A DNA stretch of 64,000 bases. It comes from Streptomyces gossypii. Its GTDB lineage: Bacteria; Actinomycetota; Actinomycetes; Streptomycetales; Streptomycetaceae. Under the pieces are notes generated by a model. The model was not told where the DNA came from, ran no database searches, and was given only the letters and a program-made list of their open reading frames with translations. This document shows positions 24,237 to 33,608 of this stretch, piece by piece. The stretch lies in assembly GCF_025165795.1 (NCBI RefSeq), contig NZ_JAJAGO010000006.1:62001-126000 (forward strand), read 5' to 3'. The translations under genes and the position numbers were made by a program. The stretch's first letter is position 1. Each line of letters opens with the position of its first letter.

Positions 24237-25085
24237 TCACGGCTTGCGCGCGACTCCGGCCCAGACGCTGACCTCGGCGTCCTCCACATGCCCCGTGACC
24301 ACCTGGTGCTCCGGGTCCTCCGAAGGCCGCCAGCGGTGCGCCATCTCCACCCCGGGCTCCAGCAGCTCCAGGCCCGTGAAGAACTCCTCCACCTCGGGCT
24401 TGGTGCGCAGCTTCCCGTTGATGCCGCTGGAGTGGTAGATCTCCTGGACCCTGCCGAGCGTCTCGGGATCGGCGTCCGTCGTGACATGGGACAGGGAGAG
24501 ATAGGAGCCGGGCGCGAGGGCACCCACGAGCTGCTGGACGATGTCGTACGGACGGTGCTCGTCGGCGACGAAGTGCAGCAGCGCGTTCAGCGAGAGCGCC
24601 ACCGGCTGGGAGAAGTCGAGGGTCTCGTTCAGCTCGGGGGCCGCCAGCAGCGTGGCGGGGTCCGTCACGTCGGCCTGCACGTAGCTGGTGCGGCCCTCGG
24701 CCGTGCTGGAGAGCAGCGCCTGCGCCTGCCGGAGCACTATCGGGTCGAAGTCCGCGTACACGACCCGCGCCTCCGGGGCGACGCCCTGGGCGACCTCATG
24801 GAGATTGGGGCGGGTGGGGATGCCGGTGCCGATGTCGAGGAACTGGCGGATGCCGCGCTCAGCGAGCAGGCGCGTCGCCCGGTGCATGAACGCCCGGTTG
24901 GTACGTGCGCCGACCATGACGGACGGCCATGCGGCGAGCACCTTGCCCGCGGCCTGCCGGTCGGGGAGGTAGTTGTCCTTGCCGCCGAGGAAGTAGTCGT
25001 ACATACGGGCCGAGTGCGGGCGGCTGGAGTCCAGATCGTTGCCGCCGTACGCACTGCCGCCGTCCTGCTGGGAAGGGTTGTTCAT
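24237..25085 (-). CDS. SAM-dependent methyltransferase-like protein (Methyltransf_19/DUF574)
   Basis: A 282-aa member of a family greatly expanded in Streptomyces. Hallmarks: HSARMYDYFLGGKDNYLPDR, FLDIGTGIPTRPNLHEVAQ (SAM-binding GxGxP variant), VVYADFDPIVL, then SYLSLSHVTTD. Function of the family is unclear. ATG 25085 is 6 nt after GGAGG. It converges on the SDR gene and is not linked to the regulon motif. Confidence 0.9.
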   Translation of the reverse strand: MNNPSQQDGGSAYGGNDLDSSRPHSARMYDYFLGGKDNYLPDRQAAGKVLAAWPSVMVGARTNRAFMHRATRLLAERGIRQFLDIGTGIPTRPNLHEVAQGVAPEARVVYADFDPIVLRQAQALLSSTAEGRTSYVQADVTDPATLLAAPELNETLDFSQPVALSLNALLHFVADEHRPYDIVQQLVGALAPGSYLSLSHVTTDADPETLGRVQEIYHSSGINGKLRTKPEVEEFFTGLELLEPGVEMAHRWRPSEDPEHQVVTGHVEDAEVSVWAGVARKP

Positions 25086-25277
25086 GCCCTGCCTCCGAAG
25101 GGTCGGGGTGAGTACCCTCGATCACCGGAGGGTCTGCGGAATGGTATCCCTCCGCGCGGGACACGCTGCCACCTGGCTGGGGCAACGGCGAGGCGGACAG
25201 ATCGAGTTGACGCATCGCGGAGGTGGGGAGCTGCGTGCCCGCGGCCTGCGGGGCCGTTCACGTGCCTGCGGGAGGGT

Positions 25278-27650
25278 TCACGTGATCGTCAGTGAGCGCT
25301 TCGCCTCCGTCTCCGAACTGCTGCCCGCGTACACATCGATCCGGCCCGGCTCCACGACGAAACCGCCCGCGCTGTCGTTCGTCCAGAAGCCCAGGTCGTC
25401 GGCGGACAGCCGGAAGCGGACGGTAGTCGAGTCGTCCGCCTTCAGAGCGACCCGCCGGAACCCGCGCAGCCTCCGCACCGGCTGCACGATGCGGGCCGCG
25501 ACATCGTGGACGTACAGCTGGACGACCTCGTCGCCTTCTCGGTCACCGGTGTTGCGCACCACGACCGCTACCTCCACCGTGGCGCCCTCGCGCAGTGCGG
25601 ACGCGGAGATCCGCTCCGGTGTGAGCCGCGGTCTGCCGGTCTCGAAGCGGGTGTAGCTCAGCCCATGGCCGAAGGGGAAGCGCGGCCCGTGCGGCAGGTC
25701 CAGATACTTGGAGGTGTACTTGTCGTCCTTGCCGTCCTTGCCGTACGGGCGGCCGGTGTTCTCGTGGCTGTAGTAGACCGGCACCTGACCGGCGTCGCGC
25801 GGGAAGGACACCGGCAGTTTGCCGCCCGGGGCGACCTCGCCGAACAGCACGTCCGCGAGGGCGTTCCCGGCCTCGATGCCGCCGTGCCACGCCTCCAGGA
25901 CGGCCGGAGCCCTCTCCAGCCAGTCGCCCAGTACCAGCGGGCGTCCGTTGACCAGGACCACGGCGTACGGCTTTCCGGTCGCGCCGATCGCCTCGATCAG
26001 TGACTCCTGCGCACCCGGCAGGCTGAGGTCGCTGCGCGAGGCCGCCTCGCCGGAGAGCGCGGGGGCCTCGCCGACCACCACCACGGTCACTTCCGCCGCC
26101 TCGGCCGCCGCGACCGCCTCCGCGATCCCCTCCGTCCCCTCACCCGCGGCATCGGTACCTGCCGCATGGTTGATCTCGGCGTCCGGGAGCGCCTCCCGTA
26201 CCGCCTCCAGGACCGTGACCGAGCGGTAGCGCTGCTCGGCGCCGGGGAAGGACCAGGCGCCGAGCAGATCGTCGGAGTCGGCGAACGGACCCACCAGGGC
26301 GAGAGATCCGACGGTACGGGCCAGCGGCAGCACCCCGCCGGTGTTCTTCAGCAGCACCATGGAGCGGGCGGCAGCCTCACGGGCGGCGGCCCGGCTCTTC
26401 CCCGTCGGACCGGTGATCTCCTGCTCGCCGGCGGCATACGGATCCTCGAAGAGCCCCAGGCGGAACTTGAGCCGCAGCACCCGGGCCACCGCGTCGTCCA
26501 GCCGCCCGCGCGGGATCGCACCGCTGCCGACCAGCTTCTCACCGTGCTCCGCCAGCAGGGTGCTGGTCATCTCCATGTCGACGCCCGCGTTGAGGGCGAG
26601 CCGGGCGGCTTCCTCACCATCGGCGGCGAAGCCGTGCGGAATCAGTTCGGCGATGCCCGTCCAGTCGCTCACGACGACTCCGTCGAAGTCCCACTCCGTC
26701 TTCAGGATGTCCGTCAGAGTGTGCGCGTCGCCGTGCGCCGGGACACCGCTGAGGGTGTTGAAGGAGGCCATGACGGTGGCGGCACCGGAATCGACCGACG
26801 CCTTGAACGGCGGCAGAAAGACATTGCGCAGCCGCTGCTCGGAGACGTCCACGGTGTTGTAGTCGCGACCGCCCTCGGCGCCGCCGTAACCGACGAAGTG
26901 CTTGGCGCAGGCGGCCAGCCGTCTCCGGGAGGCGAGGTCTCCCCGGCCCTCATCGCCCTGGCCGCCCTGGTAGCCCCGGACCTTGGCCGCCGCGAACTCG
27001 GCGGTCAGGTACGGGTCTTCGCCGCTGCCCTCGGCGATCCGGCCCCAGCGCGGTTCACGGGTGACGTCCATCATCGGGGCGAACGTCCAGTGCACCCCGT
27101 TCGAACGGGCCTCCCGGGCGGAGATCCCGGCCTCCGTCCGTACCAGGCCGGGGTCGAAGGAGGCGGCGGCCGCCAGCGGGATCGGGAAGGTCGTCCAGAA
27201 GCCGTGGATCACATCCAGGCCGAAGACCAGCGGAATCCCGAGCCGCGACTCCTCCACGGCGATCCGCTGGAGCGCGTTGGTGGCCCTGGCGCCGTGGAGG
27301 TTCAGCACGGAGCCCAGCAGACCCTCGCGCGCCTTCCGCTCGGTCTCCCCGGCGTCGGCACCGCCCGGACCCGTCTCGTCCGTCCAGGGCAGCTGCTGGA
27401 GCTGGCCCAGCTTCTCGGCGACGGTCATCCCCGCCAGCAACTCCCGCACCCGGCGCTCGGTCCGGGAGTCCCGGGCGGCGGCGTGCGGGGCGGTGTGCGA
27501 AGCGACATGCGCGGCCTCGTACGCAGCGCCGTGTGCGGCACCGTGCGCAGCACCGGAGGGAGGCCGCGGGGAGGAGGAGGCCACGGCGGCTGCCGAGGCG
27601 GAGACGGCAGAGGCCCAGATGAGATTGCGGCGGCTCATGGATGGGGGCAT
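25278..27650 (-). CDS. bglX: Exported GH3 beta-glucosidase
   Basis: A 790-aa glycoside hydrolase family 3 enzyme with a Tat-type signal (SRRNLIWASAVSASAAAV). Domains: GH3 N-terminal barrel with KHFVGYG and the nucleophile Asp in GVVVSDWTGI; GH3 C-terminal sandwich; fibronectin-III-like domain at the end (VVRNTGDREGDEVVQLYV). It resembles BglX-like enzymes that release glucose from beta-glucosides. ATG 27650 is 7 nt after GAGGAG. Single gene; about 190 bp separate it from the methyltransferase gene. Confidence 0.9.
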   Translation of the reverse strand: MPPSMSRRNLIWASAVSASAAAVASSSPRPPSGAAHGAAHGAAYEAAHVASHTAPHAAARDSRTERRVRELLAGMTVAEKLGQLQQLPWTDETGPGGADAGETERKAREGLLGSVLNLHGARATNALQRIAVEESRLGIPLVFGLDVIHGFWTTFPIPLAAAASFDPGLVRTEAGISAREARSNGVHWTFAPMMDVTREPRWGRIAEGSGEDPYLTAEFAAAKVRGYQGGQGDEGRGDLASRRRLAACAKHFVGYGGAEGGRDYNTVDVSEQRLRNVFLPPFKASVDSGAATVMASFNTLSGVPAHGDAHTLTDILKTEWDFDGVVVSDWTGIAELIPHGFAADGEEAARLALNAGVDMEMTSTLLAEHGEKLVGSGAIPRGRLDDAVARVLRLKFRLGLFEDPYAAGEQEITGPTGKSRAAAREAAARSMVLLKNTGGVLPLARTVGSLALVGPFADSDDLLGAWSFPGAEQRYRSVTVLEAVREALPDAEINHAAGTDAAGEGTEGIAEAVAAAEAAEVTVVVVGEAPALSGEAASRSDLSLPGAQESLIEAIGATGKPYAVVLVNGRPLVLGDWLERAPAVLEAWHGGIEAGNALADVLFGEVAPGGKLPVSFPRDAGQVPVYYSHENTGRPYGKDGKDDKYTSKYLDLPHGPRFPFGHGLSYTRFETGRPRLTPERISASALREGATVEVAVVVRNTGDREGDEVVQLYVHDVAARIVQPVRRLRGFRRVALKADDSTTVRFRLSADDLGFWTNDSAGGFVVEPGRIDVYAGSSSETEAKRSLTIT

Positions 27651-27773
27651 GGGAGGGCTCCTCGGCACTGGCTCCGTCGATCGTCGCCCTGTGTAACGAG
27701 TGACCGGCGGACGAGGATCGGCCGGTCACCCATGCCATCGGACACCGACCGCCACCACGGCGGCGCCCCTCAC

Positions 27774-30236
27774 TCACCTCGCCCGCGCCACCCGGCCCTC
27801 GATCCGCTCACGCACCGCCGCCGCACGCGGATCGTCATACTCGCCGAGAAGCTCCAGAGCCCCCGCCCAGTGCTCCAGCGCCGCCGCCCGGCTCTCCGCA
27901 GACGACCGCGCCTCCCCAGACACCAGCGACTCCGCAGACAGCAGCTCCACACCCAGGCTCTCCAGGGCCAGCGCCTCATGCCAGCCGTCACCCAGCTCAC
28001 GGTGGACGGACACGGCGCGCCGGTGGAAGTCCGCCGCCTCCGCGTGCCGTTCACACGCGCCGAACGCCGCACCCGCGCCCTGCCAGGCCAGGGCCTCCCG
28101 GCTCCGGTCCCCCAGCCTGCGGTGGAGCATGGCGGAGCGCTGAGCGGAGACCAGTGCCTCCTCGAAGCGCCCCTCGGCCCCCTGAGCGTCAGCCAGAGTG
28201 AGCAGCCAGAACCCCTCCAGCCGCTGATCACGCAGACCAAGCGCGATATCCAGCGCCGCCTGCGCCGACTTCAGCGCCTTCTCCGGCTCGCCCCGCTCCC
28301 GTTCGAGATCACTGAGTATGCGCAGCACATTGCCCTCGCCGCGCTGATTGCCGAGCGCGCGGTGCGCCGCGAGCGCCTGCTCCACCGCGGCCCGGGCCTC
28401 CGGCAGGCGTCCGGCGCGGTAGTGCGTACCGGCGAGGTTGGACAGCGTGGTCGCTTCCCAGTGCTCGGAGCGCTGCGCACGGAACACTTCGATGGCCTGC
28501 TCGAAGTGGAGCGCGGCGTCCGCCAGCTGCCTCCTTCGCAGGTGGATCAACCCCATCAGATTCAGCGAGTGCGCCTCGCCGAGCCGGTCACCCGACTCGC
28601 GCCATATCTCCCGCGCACGCCGGTGGCATTCAAGGCTCTCGGCCAGTTCGTTGATCCGGGTGTGCCCCATCCCCAGACCGGTGAGCAGCAGCCCCTCCGC
28701 ACGCCCCTCGCCCGACCGTCGTGCGGCGGCCAGGCCGACGCGGCCCGCCTCCAGCCACTCGGCGACCGGCGCGGACGGCGACTGCGCCCACCACAGGACC
28801 GCGGACAACTGCCAGGCCAGCCGGTCGTCTCCGGCGTCGACGGCGCTGCGCACCGCCCGCAGCAGGTTGGCGTTCTCCCGCTCGGACCAGTCCACGGCCG
28901 CGTCGTAGTCGGCGAAGGCCAGCGGACGCACCCCCTCGCCCGGCGGGGTGAGCGTGAGGCGCTCCTCGGCGGGGCTCAGCCAGCCCTGTGCGGCGTCGGC
29001 GGTGTGCAGATACCACTCCAGTACGCGGCCCAGCGCCGCCGCCCGGCTCTCCTCCGGCTCCTCGTGCTGGGCCTGGTCCGTCGCATAGGCGCGCAGCAGG
29101 TCGTGGAACTGGTACCGGTCAGGGGCGATCTGCTCCACCAGATGGGCACCCACCAGCGAATCCAGCAGCTGCCGGGTGCGGGCGGGCGTCATCTGGGCAA
29201 GCGCGGCGGCCGCGTACAGGCCGAACTCGGGCCCCGGATGCAGCCCCAGCAACCGGAACAGCCGGGCGGCACGGTCCGGCAGCGCCCGGTAGGACCAGGC
29301 GAACACCGTACGAACCGCCTCGGCCTCCTCGTCGTCTCCGGTGCTCAGGGCGTCCCACAGGGCGGATTCGTCCCGCAGGTCGGCGATCAGGTCGTCCAGC
29401 CGCATGTGCGGGTGGCTGGCCGCGCGTTCGGCGGCGATGCGCAGGGCCAGGGGCAGGCGGGCGCACAACCCGGCCAGTTCGGTCAGCTTGTCGAGGTCGT
29501 CCTCGGGCCGGTATCCGGCGGTGACGGCGCGCAGCAGGGCAACGGCCTCCGGCTGCGGAAGCGTGCCCAGCGTCACCCGGCGGGCGCCGTCCCGGACCAC
29601 GAGGCCGGAGAGCATGCTCCTGCTCGTGACGACCGCCAGGCACTGCCCGCTGCCGGGCAGCAACGGGCGGACCTGGCCGACCGTCGCCGCGTTGTCCAGT
29701 ACGACAAGAAACCTGCGGTCGGCGAGCAGCGAACGGTACTGCGCCGCGGCGGCGTCCAGATCCTGCGGCACGGAACCGGCCGGGACACCGAGGGCGGTCA
29801 GAAAGCGGTGCAGGGCGTCGCGCGCGGCGACCGGCTCCCCCGGGTCGTAACCCCGCAGATTGACATAGAGCTGCCCGTCCGGAAAGCGGTCGCGCACCTG
29901 GTGCGCCCAGCGCAGCGCGAGTGAGGTCTTTCCGACCCCCGCCGTACCCGCTATCACGCATACCGAAATGACCAGCGGATCACCGTCCGCACCGACCAGC
30001 ACGGCGTTCAGCCGGTCGAGTTCCTCGGTACGGTTGACGAATCCGCTGACGTCACTGGGGAGTTGTCGCGGTGTGGGGCCGCCAGGGCCTTTCCGTCCTT
30101 CCTCGGAGGCCGCCTCCCGTTCGTGAAAGTGAATCCCTCCGCTGACACTCCCCGCCTGTATGACATCACGCGAGCTACCCGACAGATCGTTCCTCGATCC
30201 GTCGGCCCGCTCCTCATCTCCGCTGCGCTCCTTGAT
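27774..30236 (-). CDS. STAND NTPase (NB-ARC) with C-terminal TPRs; non-canonical start
   Basis: About 820 aa. NB-ARC core: FVNRTEELDRLN, P-loop AGTAGVGKTSLALRWAH, RFLVVLDNA (Walker B), TSRSMLSGL, then GLPL-like ARLPLALRIAAER. Roughly eight TPRs fill the C-terminal half. The N-terminal segment NDLSGSSRDVIQAGSVSGGIHFH is a conserved linker of such proteins, so coding must reach to about 30200, yet no ATG, GTG or TTG exists in frame between the TAG at 30242 and 30002. I place the start at ATC 30236; CTG 30186 (GAGG 6 nt before) is an alternative. It directly follows the DUF6879 gene in the same frame. Confidence 0.75.
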   Translation of the reverse strand: MKERSGDEERADGSRNDLSGSSRDVIQAGSVSGGIHFHEREAASEEGRKGPGGPTPRQLPSDVSGFVNRTEELDRLNAVLVGADGDPLVISVCVIAGTAGVGKTSLALRWAHQVRDRFPDGQLYVNLRGYDPGEPVAARDALHRFLTALGVPAGSVPQDLDAAAAQYRSLLADRRFLVVLDNAATVGQVRPLLPGSGQCLAVVTSRSMLSGLVVRDGARRVTLGTLPQPEAVALLRAVTAGYRPEDDLDKLTELAGLCARLPLALRIAAERAASHPHMRLDDLIADLRDESALWDALSTGDDEEAEAVRTVFAWSYRALPDRAARLFRLLGLHPGPEFGLYAAAALAQMTPARTRQLLDSLVGAHLVEQIAPDRYQFHDLLRAYATDQAQHEEPEESRAAALGRVLEWYLHTADAAQGWLSPAEERLTLTPPGEGVRPLAFADYDAAVDWSERENANLLRAVRSAVDAGDDRLAWQLSAVLWWAQSPSAPVAEWLEAGRVGLAAARRSGEGRAEGLLLTGLGMGHTRINELAESLECHRRAREIWRESGDRLGEAHSLNLMGLIHLRRRQLADAALHFEQAIEVFRAQRSEHWEATTLSNLAGTHYRAGRLPEARAAVEQALAAHRALGNQRGEGNVLRILSDLERERGEPEKALKSAQAALDIALGLRDQRLEGFWLLTLADAQGAEGRFEEALVSAQRSAMLHRRLGDRSREALAWQGAGAAFGACERHAEAADFHRRAVSVHRELGDGWHEALALESLGVELLSAESLVSGEARSSAESRAAALEHWAGALELLGEYDDPRAAAVRERIEGRVARAR

Positions 30237-30239
30237 GGC

Positions 30240-30929
30240 CTACTCCGTCTCCGCCGTACTCGCCTGCGCATTCGCCGGCAGTGCTGGTGCAGGCGTGCCC
30301 TGCTGTCCCGTCACTTCGGGTGGAGGCAGTGGTGCCACCTCACGGTCGAAGAAGCTCCGCACCTCTTCACCCGCCCGGTGGAGCGCTTTCACGTAGAGCT
30401 CCCAACGCGTCACAGTTTCCGGGGCGGTATAGCGGACAGCCCCGCCCGGCACCCCGGCCTCGTCGTAGAGGACGCGGTACAGGGTGTGGCCGCCGAGAAT
30501 AACCACTTCGGGCAGTGGGTCGGGATTATCCGAGACGGACACCTCCTCCAGCCGGACCACGCGAATCATCTCGCCGCATTCCGCGCGCAGCCTGAGAGAA
30601 TGCAACTGCCACTGCATATAGGGAGTCAGCGGATTCTGCACAATACGTACCCGGTGGAACACGTAGCCGCGCCGCTCGTCCGCCCGGGCAGCCTCCAGCA
30701 GAGCTGGGCGCCTCTCTTCCAGAAGCCGCAGCGATTCTTCCCAGTCCCCTCGCCGCATTGCTTCCCAACTGGCGCTGCCCTGCTCCTGGAAGTGCTGCCG
30801 CCGCTCCAGTTTCCAGGAGGCACCGTCGCGGATCTGAGCGTCACGTAACCGGAAGTCGCGCTTGTAGGCTTCCCGGACGAGTCGCTCTCCCTGGTCAGGC
30901 GGCAGGAGGGGGGCGCGTAGGTCAAGCAT
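30240..30929 (-). CDS. DUF6879-family protein
   Basis: A 229-aa protein of a Streptomyces family typified by YMQWQLHSLRLRAECGEMIRVV and LPEVVILGGHTLYRVLYDEAG. Function unknown; relatives are often next to helix-turn-helix regulators or STAND proteins. Its ATG overlaps the upstream small gene by 8 bp, and its TAG is followed immediately, in frame, by the STAND reading frame, so readthrough would yield a fusion. Confidence 0.75.
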   Translation of the reverse strand: MLDLRAPLLPPDQGERLVREAYKRDFRLRDAQIRDGASWKLERRQHFQEQGSASWEAMRRGDWEESLRLLEERRPALLEAARADERRGYVFHRVRIVQNPLTPYMQWQLHSLRLRAECGEMIRVVRLEEVSVSDNPDPLPEVVILGGHTLYRVLYDEAGVPGGAVRYTAPETVTRWELYVKALHRAGEEVRSFFDREVAPLPPPEVTGQQGTPAPALPANAQASTAETE

Positions 30930-31191
30930 CGGGTATATCTTCCTTAGCCGAACTGAGCATGATCCCGGGGATGATCACCAGCCGCTCGTCGGCGGCGAGG
31001 GCCACGCCCTTCGGCAGCTGCGATCGATAGGTGGCCGTCAGGTCCTTCCCGATCACGGCGATATCGCCGTTGTCGAGCTGCCAGATATCCGGGCACTCGT
31101 CGTGACCATCCGTCTTGCCTAATTCTTCGGCCGACTTTCCCAGTCGCCGCACGAATAACGCGGTCGGATCGGCCTTCCAGGCACGAGCCAT
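30922..31191 (-). CDS. Small protein paired with DUF6879
   Basis: An 89-aa protein, MARAWKADPTALFVRRLGKSAEELG..., with a C-terminal LAADERLVIIPGIML segment. No signal or membrane segment. It is the first gene of a three-gene unit (small protein, DUF6879, STAND/TPR). ATG 31191 has GGGGGCGGAG close upstream. Family name not known to me. Confidence 0.7.
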   Translation of the reverse strand: MARAWKADPTALFVRRLGKSAEELGKTDGHDECPDIWQLDNGDIAVIGKDLTATYRSQLPKGVALAADERLVIIPGIMLSSAKEDIPDA

Positions 31192-31331
31192 GTCTCCGCC
31201 CCCACTCTCGTCGGTCGCGCACAAATCCTGACACGCAGTGTAGATCCGACAGTTACGCACGGCAACGCGCCCATGGGTAGATTCGCGCCATCGTTCGGGC
31301 CACAGCAGCGGGGGCGGCGGGCGTATGGGTG

Positions 31332-31368
31332 TGCGCGCCCCGGCCGCACCACGCGACCGGGGCGCGCA
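31332..31368 (-). terminator. Terminator after the 75-aa secreted protein gene
   Basis: Perfect 12-bp stem TGCGCGCCCCGG / CCGGGGCGCGCA, 13-nt loop, 60 nt after the stop at 31428. Confidence 0.75.
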
Positions 31369-31427
31369 TTACCCGCCGGAGGGGGATTCCCGCCGTCACG
31401 GTGTGAATCGCTGCGGAGAATGCCGCC

Positions 31428-31655
31428 TCAGTCCCAGGTGTAGCCGTCCCCGAACACGAGAGTGTGCTCCAGCACGTCCTCCATGGGGTCATCCACCTGG
31501 CCGACGTGCACCACCGTGAACCTTGACCCATTGTGCGCGTTCTTATGGTATTCATCCGCATGTGCCGTACCTGCACCGAGCAGCCCAACAATCCCCACGA
31601 GCACGCCCACACCCACCACGCGGCGCAAGGTTCCACTGGCTTTCCTGTGCCTCAT
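31428..31655 (-). CDS. Small secreted protein of unknown function
   Basis: A 75-aa precursor: basic MRHRKASGTLRR, hydrophobic core VVGVGVLVGIVGLLGAG, cleavage likely after TAHA, giving a mature peptide of about 43 aa (DEYHKNAHNGSRFTVVHVGQ...). No Cys. GAGGG lies 8 nt before the ATG and a strong terminator follows, so it is a free-standing gene. Not a chaplin or rodlin by sequence. Confidence 0.75.
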   Translation of the reverse strand: MRHRKASGTLRRVVGVGVLVGIVGLLGAGTAHADEYHKNAHNGSRFTVVHVGQVDDPMEDVLEHTLVFGDGYTWD

Positions 31656-31776
31656 CGCTTCACCCTCATCTCCGGCCTCCGGGCGGAAACCACCTCAGCC
31701 CGTCTATCTCCGCCCGCGCCCGTAGGTCACGCAGAACCACCCTCACGTGTCGCGCCCGTCCCGACGCCATGCCCCC

Positions 31777-31835
31777 GATCAGTCGACGAAGTAACCACGC
31801 TCCAAGGAAGGATCTGGCTTTTCCGTCGACTGATC
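31777..31835 (-). terminator. Inverted repeat after the GH5 gene
   Basis: GATCAGTCGACG / CGTCGACTGATC, a perfect 12-bp pair extended by C/G bases on the outside, 35-nt loop, starting 17 nt after the GH5 stop at 31852. Confidence 0.5.
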
Positions 31836-31851
31836 CGGGGCCCGGACCGTG

Positions 31852-33348
31852 TCAGGCGAGGTGCCACTGCTGGTTACTGCCGCCCCAGCAGGAGTAGAGC
31901 TGAACCTTGGACGTGTCTCCACTGACGTCCAGGCAGAGACCGGACTGTGCCCCGCGAATCGTGCCGTCGGAGTAGAAGGCCCACTTCTGGTTCTCCCCGC
32001 CGTTGCAGTCGTAGATGCCGACCTTCGTGCCGTTCACCGTGCCCTGGCCCAGGGCGTCCAGGCACTTCTCACCGCCGTATACGGTGATCTGTCCCGTCGC
32101 CGTTCTGGTCCACTGCTGGTTCTCCCCGCCGTTGCAGGCATGTGCCTGAAGCTGTGTGTGGTTGTCGTGGGTACCACCGGGGACGTCCAGGCAGCTCTGC
32201 GTACCGGCGCTCCGCAATGCGGTGGTAGGTGATCCGGACCCGGCGCCCCAGGCGAATGCGAGTCGATCGATCGCCGTGGTGTTGCGGACGCGCGTCGTGA
32301 GCTCGTTGCCGCTGCCTTCGAGGGCGTAGAGGGAGTACCAGTCGTGGTTCGGTCGGTTCGTGTGCTTGCCGCCTAGCCCCGGCCAGTAGACCGCGCCCAT
32401 GCCGAGGGAGCGGACGGTGTCGGTGGCGGCGCGCAGATAGCGGACGAAGTTGTCGCTGCTGGCTGCGTCGTTGTAGTTCCGGCCGTCGTCCATGGGTGCG
32501 CCGAACTCGTCCAGCACGGTGCGCGCGCCGCAGGAACCTATCCGCTTCCTGAATTCGCTGACCCACTCGTCGTAGGTCTTGGGGCCGAACTGGAAGGCGT
32601 ACAGGTGGAGGGACAGATGGGTCCCGTTCAGGCGGTCGTCGGCGCACACAGAGGTGACCTCGCCGTTGTAGCCGCTGCCGCTGACGATGATCCGGTCCTT
32701 GGGAACCGAGGGACGGTCGCCTATCCAGGCGGCGGCGACATCGGCCCACTCGGCGGCCGTGTAGCCGTGGGGCTCGTTCATCGGTTCGAAGTAGACCTGG
32801 GAGTTGGAGCCGTACTTGGCGACGGCGGAGTTCCACATCGAGTTGAAGGCGTCCCGGTCGGTGATCCGGCCACCGGTGGACGCCTCGTCCTCCCAGTAGG
32901 AGAGGATCACCTTGAAGCCCTTGGCGGTCGCGGCGTCCACGGCGCCCGCGTACGCGTCTCCCCACGGAGTTCCGGGGACGGAGTGGGTGTTGACCGGCAG
33001 CCGCACGGTGTCAGCGCCGGCGGTTCGCTCGAAACCGGCGTAGATGCTGGTGGCCTTGGCCTTCACCGTCGCGTAGCTGTCGGAGACGTTCAGGCCCTCG
33101 GGGACGACCGGGCCGTCGACGAAGTTGTCGCCCGGACGGGCCCAGTTCACGCCCTTGAACTGGGCCGCGTTGGTGTCACCGGGCTCTGCGGCGGCCGGTG
33201 GCGCACTGGACAGGATGCCCAGAGGAACGGCGACCAGGGCGGTCAACGCCGCCGCCAGCACACGACGGGTGGAGCGGTGACGGGTTTTGCCGAGACGATC
33301 GGGGCAGGCGCCGCGGCGTCGGCTCGGAGGCGCGGGAAACTGAGGCAC
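31852..33348 (-). CDS. Secreted GH5-family glycanase with ricin-type lectin (CBM13) domain
   Basis: A 498-aa protein. Signal peptide with a long basic N-region, core LAAALTALVAVPLGIL, cleavage near PPAAA-EP. Catalytic barrel of the cellulase/GH5 type: acid/base Glu in YFEPMNEPHGY, nucleophile Glu in TVLDEFGAP. The C-terminal ~125 residues form a beta-trefoil with three QxW-like repeats (ENQQWTRT, ENQKWAFY, SNQQWHLA). Substrate (beta-glucan, mannan or other) not decided. GTG 33348 is 4 nt after GGAG. Confidence 0.88.
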   Translation of the reverse strand: MPQFPAPPSRRRGACPDRLGKTRHRSTRRVLAAALTALVAVPLGILSSAPPAAAEPGDTNAAQFKGVNWARPGDNFVDGPVVPEGLNVSDSYATVKAKATSIYAGFERTAGADTVRLPVNTHSVPGTPWGDAYAGAVDAATAKGFKVILSYWEDEASTGGRITDRDAFNSMWNSAVAKYGSNSQVYFEPMNEPHGYTAAEWADVAAAWIGDRPSVPKDRIIVSGSGYNGEVTSVCADDRLNGTHLSLHLYAFQFGPKTYDEWVSEFRKRIGSCGARTVLDEFGAPMDDGRNYNDAASSDNFVRYLRAATDTVRSLGMGAVYWPGLGGKHTNRPNHDWYSLYALEGSGNELTTRVRNTTAIDRLAFAWGAGSGSPTTALRSAGTQSCLDVPGGTHDNHTQLQAHACNGGENQQWTRTATGQITVYGGEKCLDALGQGTVNGTKVGIYDCNGGENQKWAFYSDGTIRGAQSGLCLDVSGDTSKVQLYSCWGGSNQQWHLA

Positions 33349-33534
33349 GGCTCTCCTCTGAGAAGGGGCAGGAGCCTCCTTGGCGCGGAGGTGCCAGCCA
33401 CTGAAGCCCCTTCAATCACTCATGGCAATGAGTCGCAGACGAGGTGAACAGAACCGATCAGAAGCGTTAATCGCCGCCCCGGCGGGGCTGCGAGTTCCTG
33501 GTCGCCGCCCCGCACCACCGCGATGACAGCCCTG

Positions 33535-33564
33535 ACGGGCACGGCGGTCCCGCCGTGCCCGTCC
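33535..33564 (-). terminator. Strong terminator after the 45-codon peptide gene
   Basis: Perfect 14-bp stem GACGGGCACGGCGG / CCGCCGTGCCCGTC with a 2-nt loop, 45 nt beyond the peptide stop codon at 33609. Confidence 0.8.
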
Positions 33565-33608
33565 ACTACGCGTACCGGTTCCCATATCAGGGTGTGGAGG
33601 GCCCGCCT

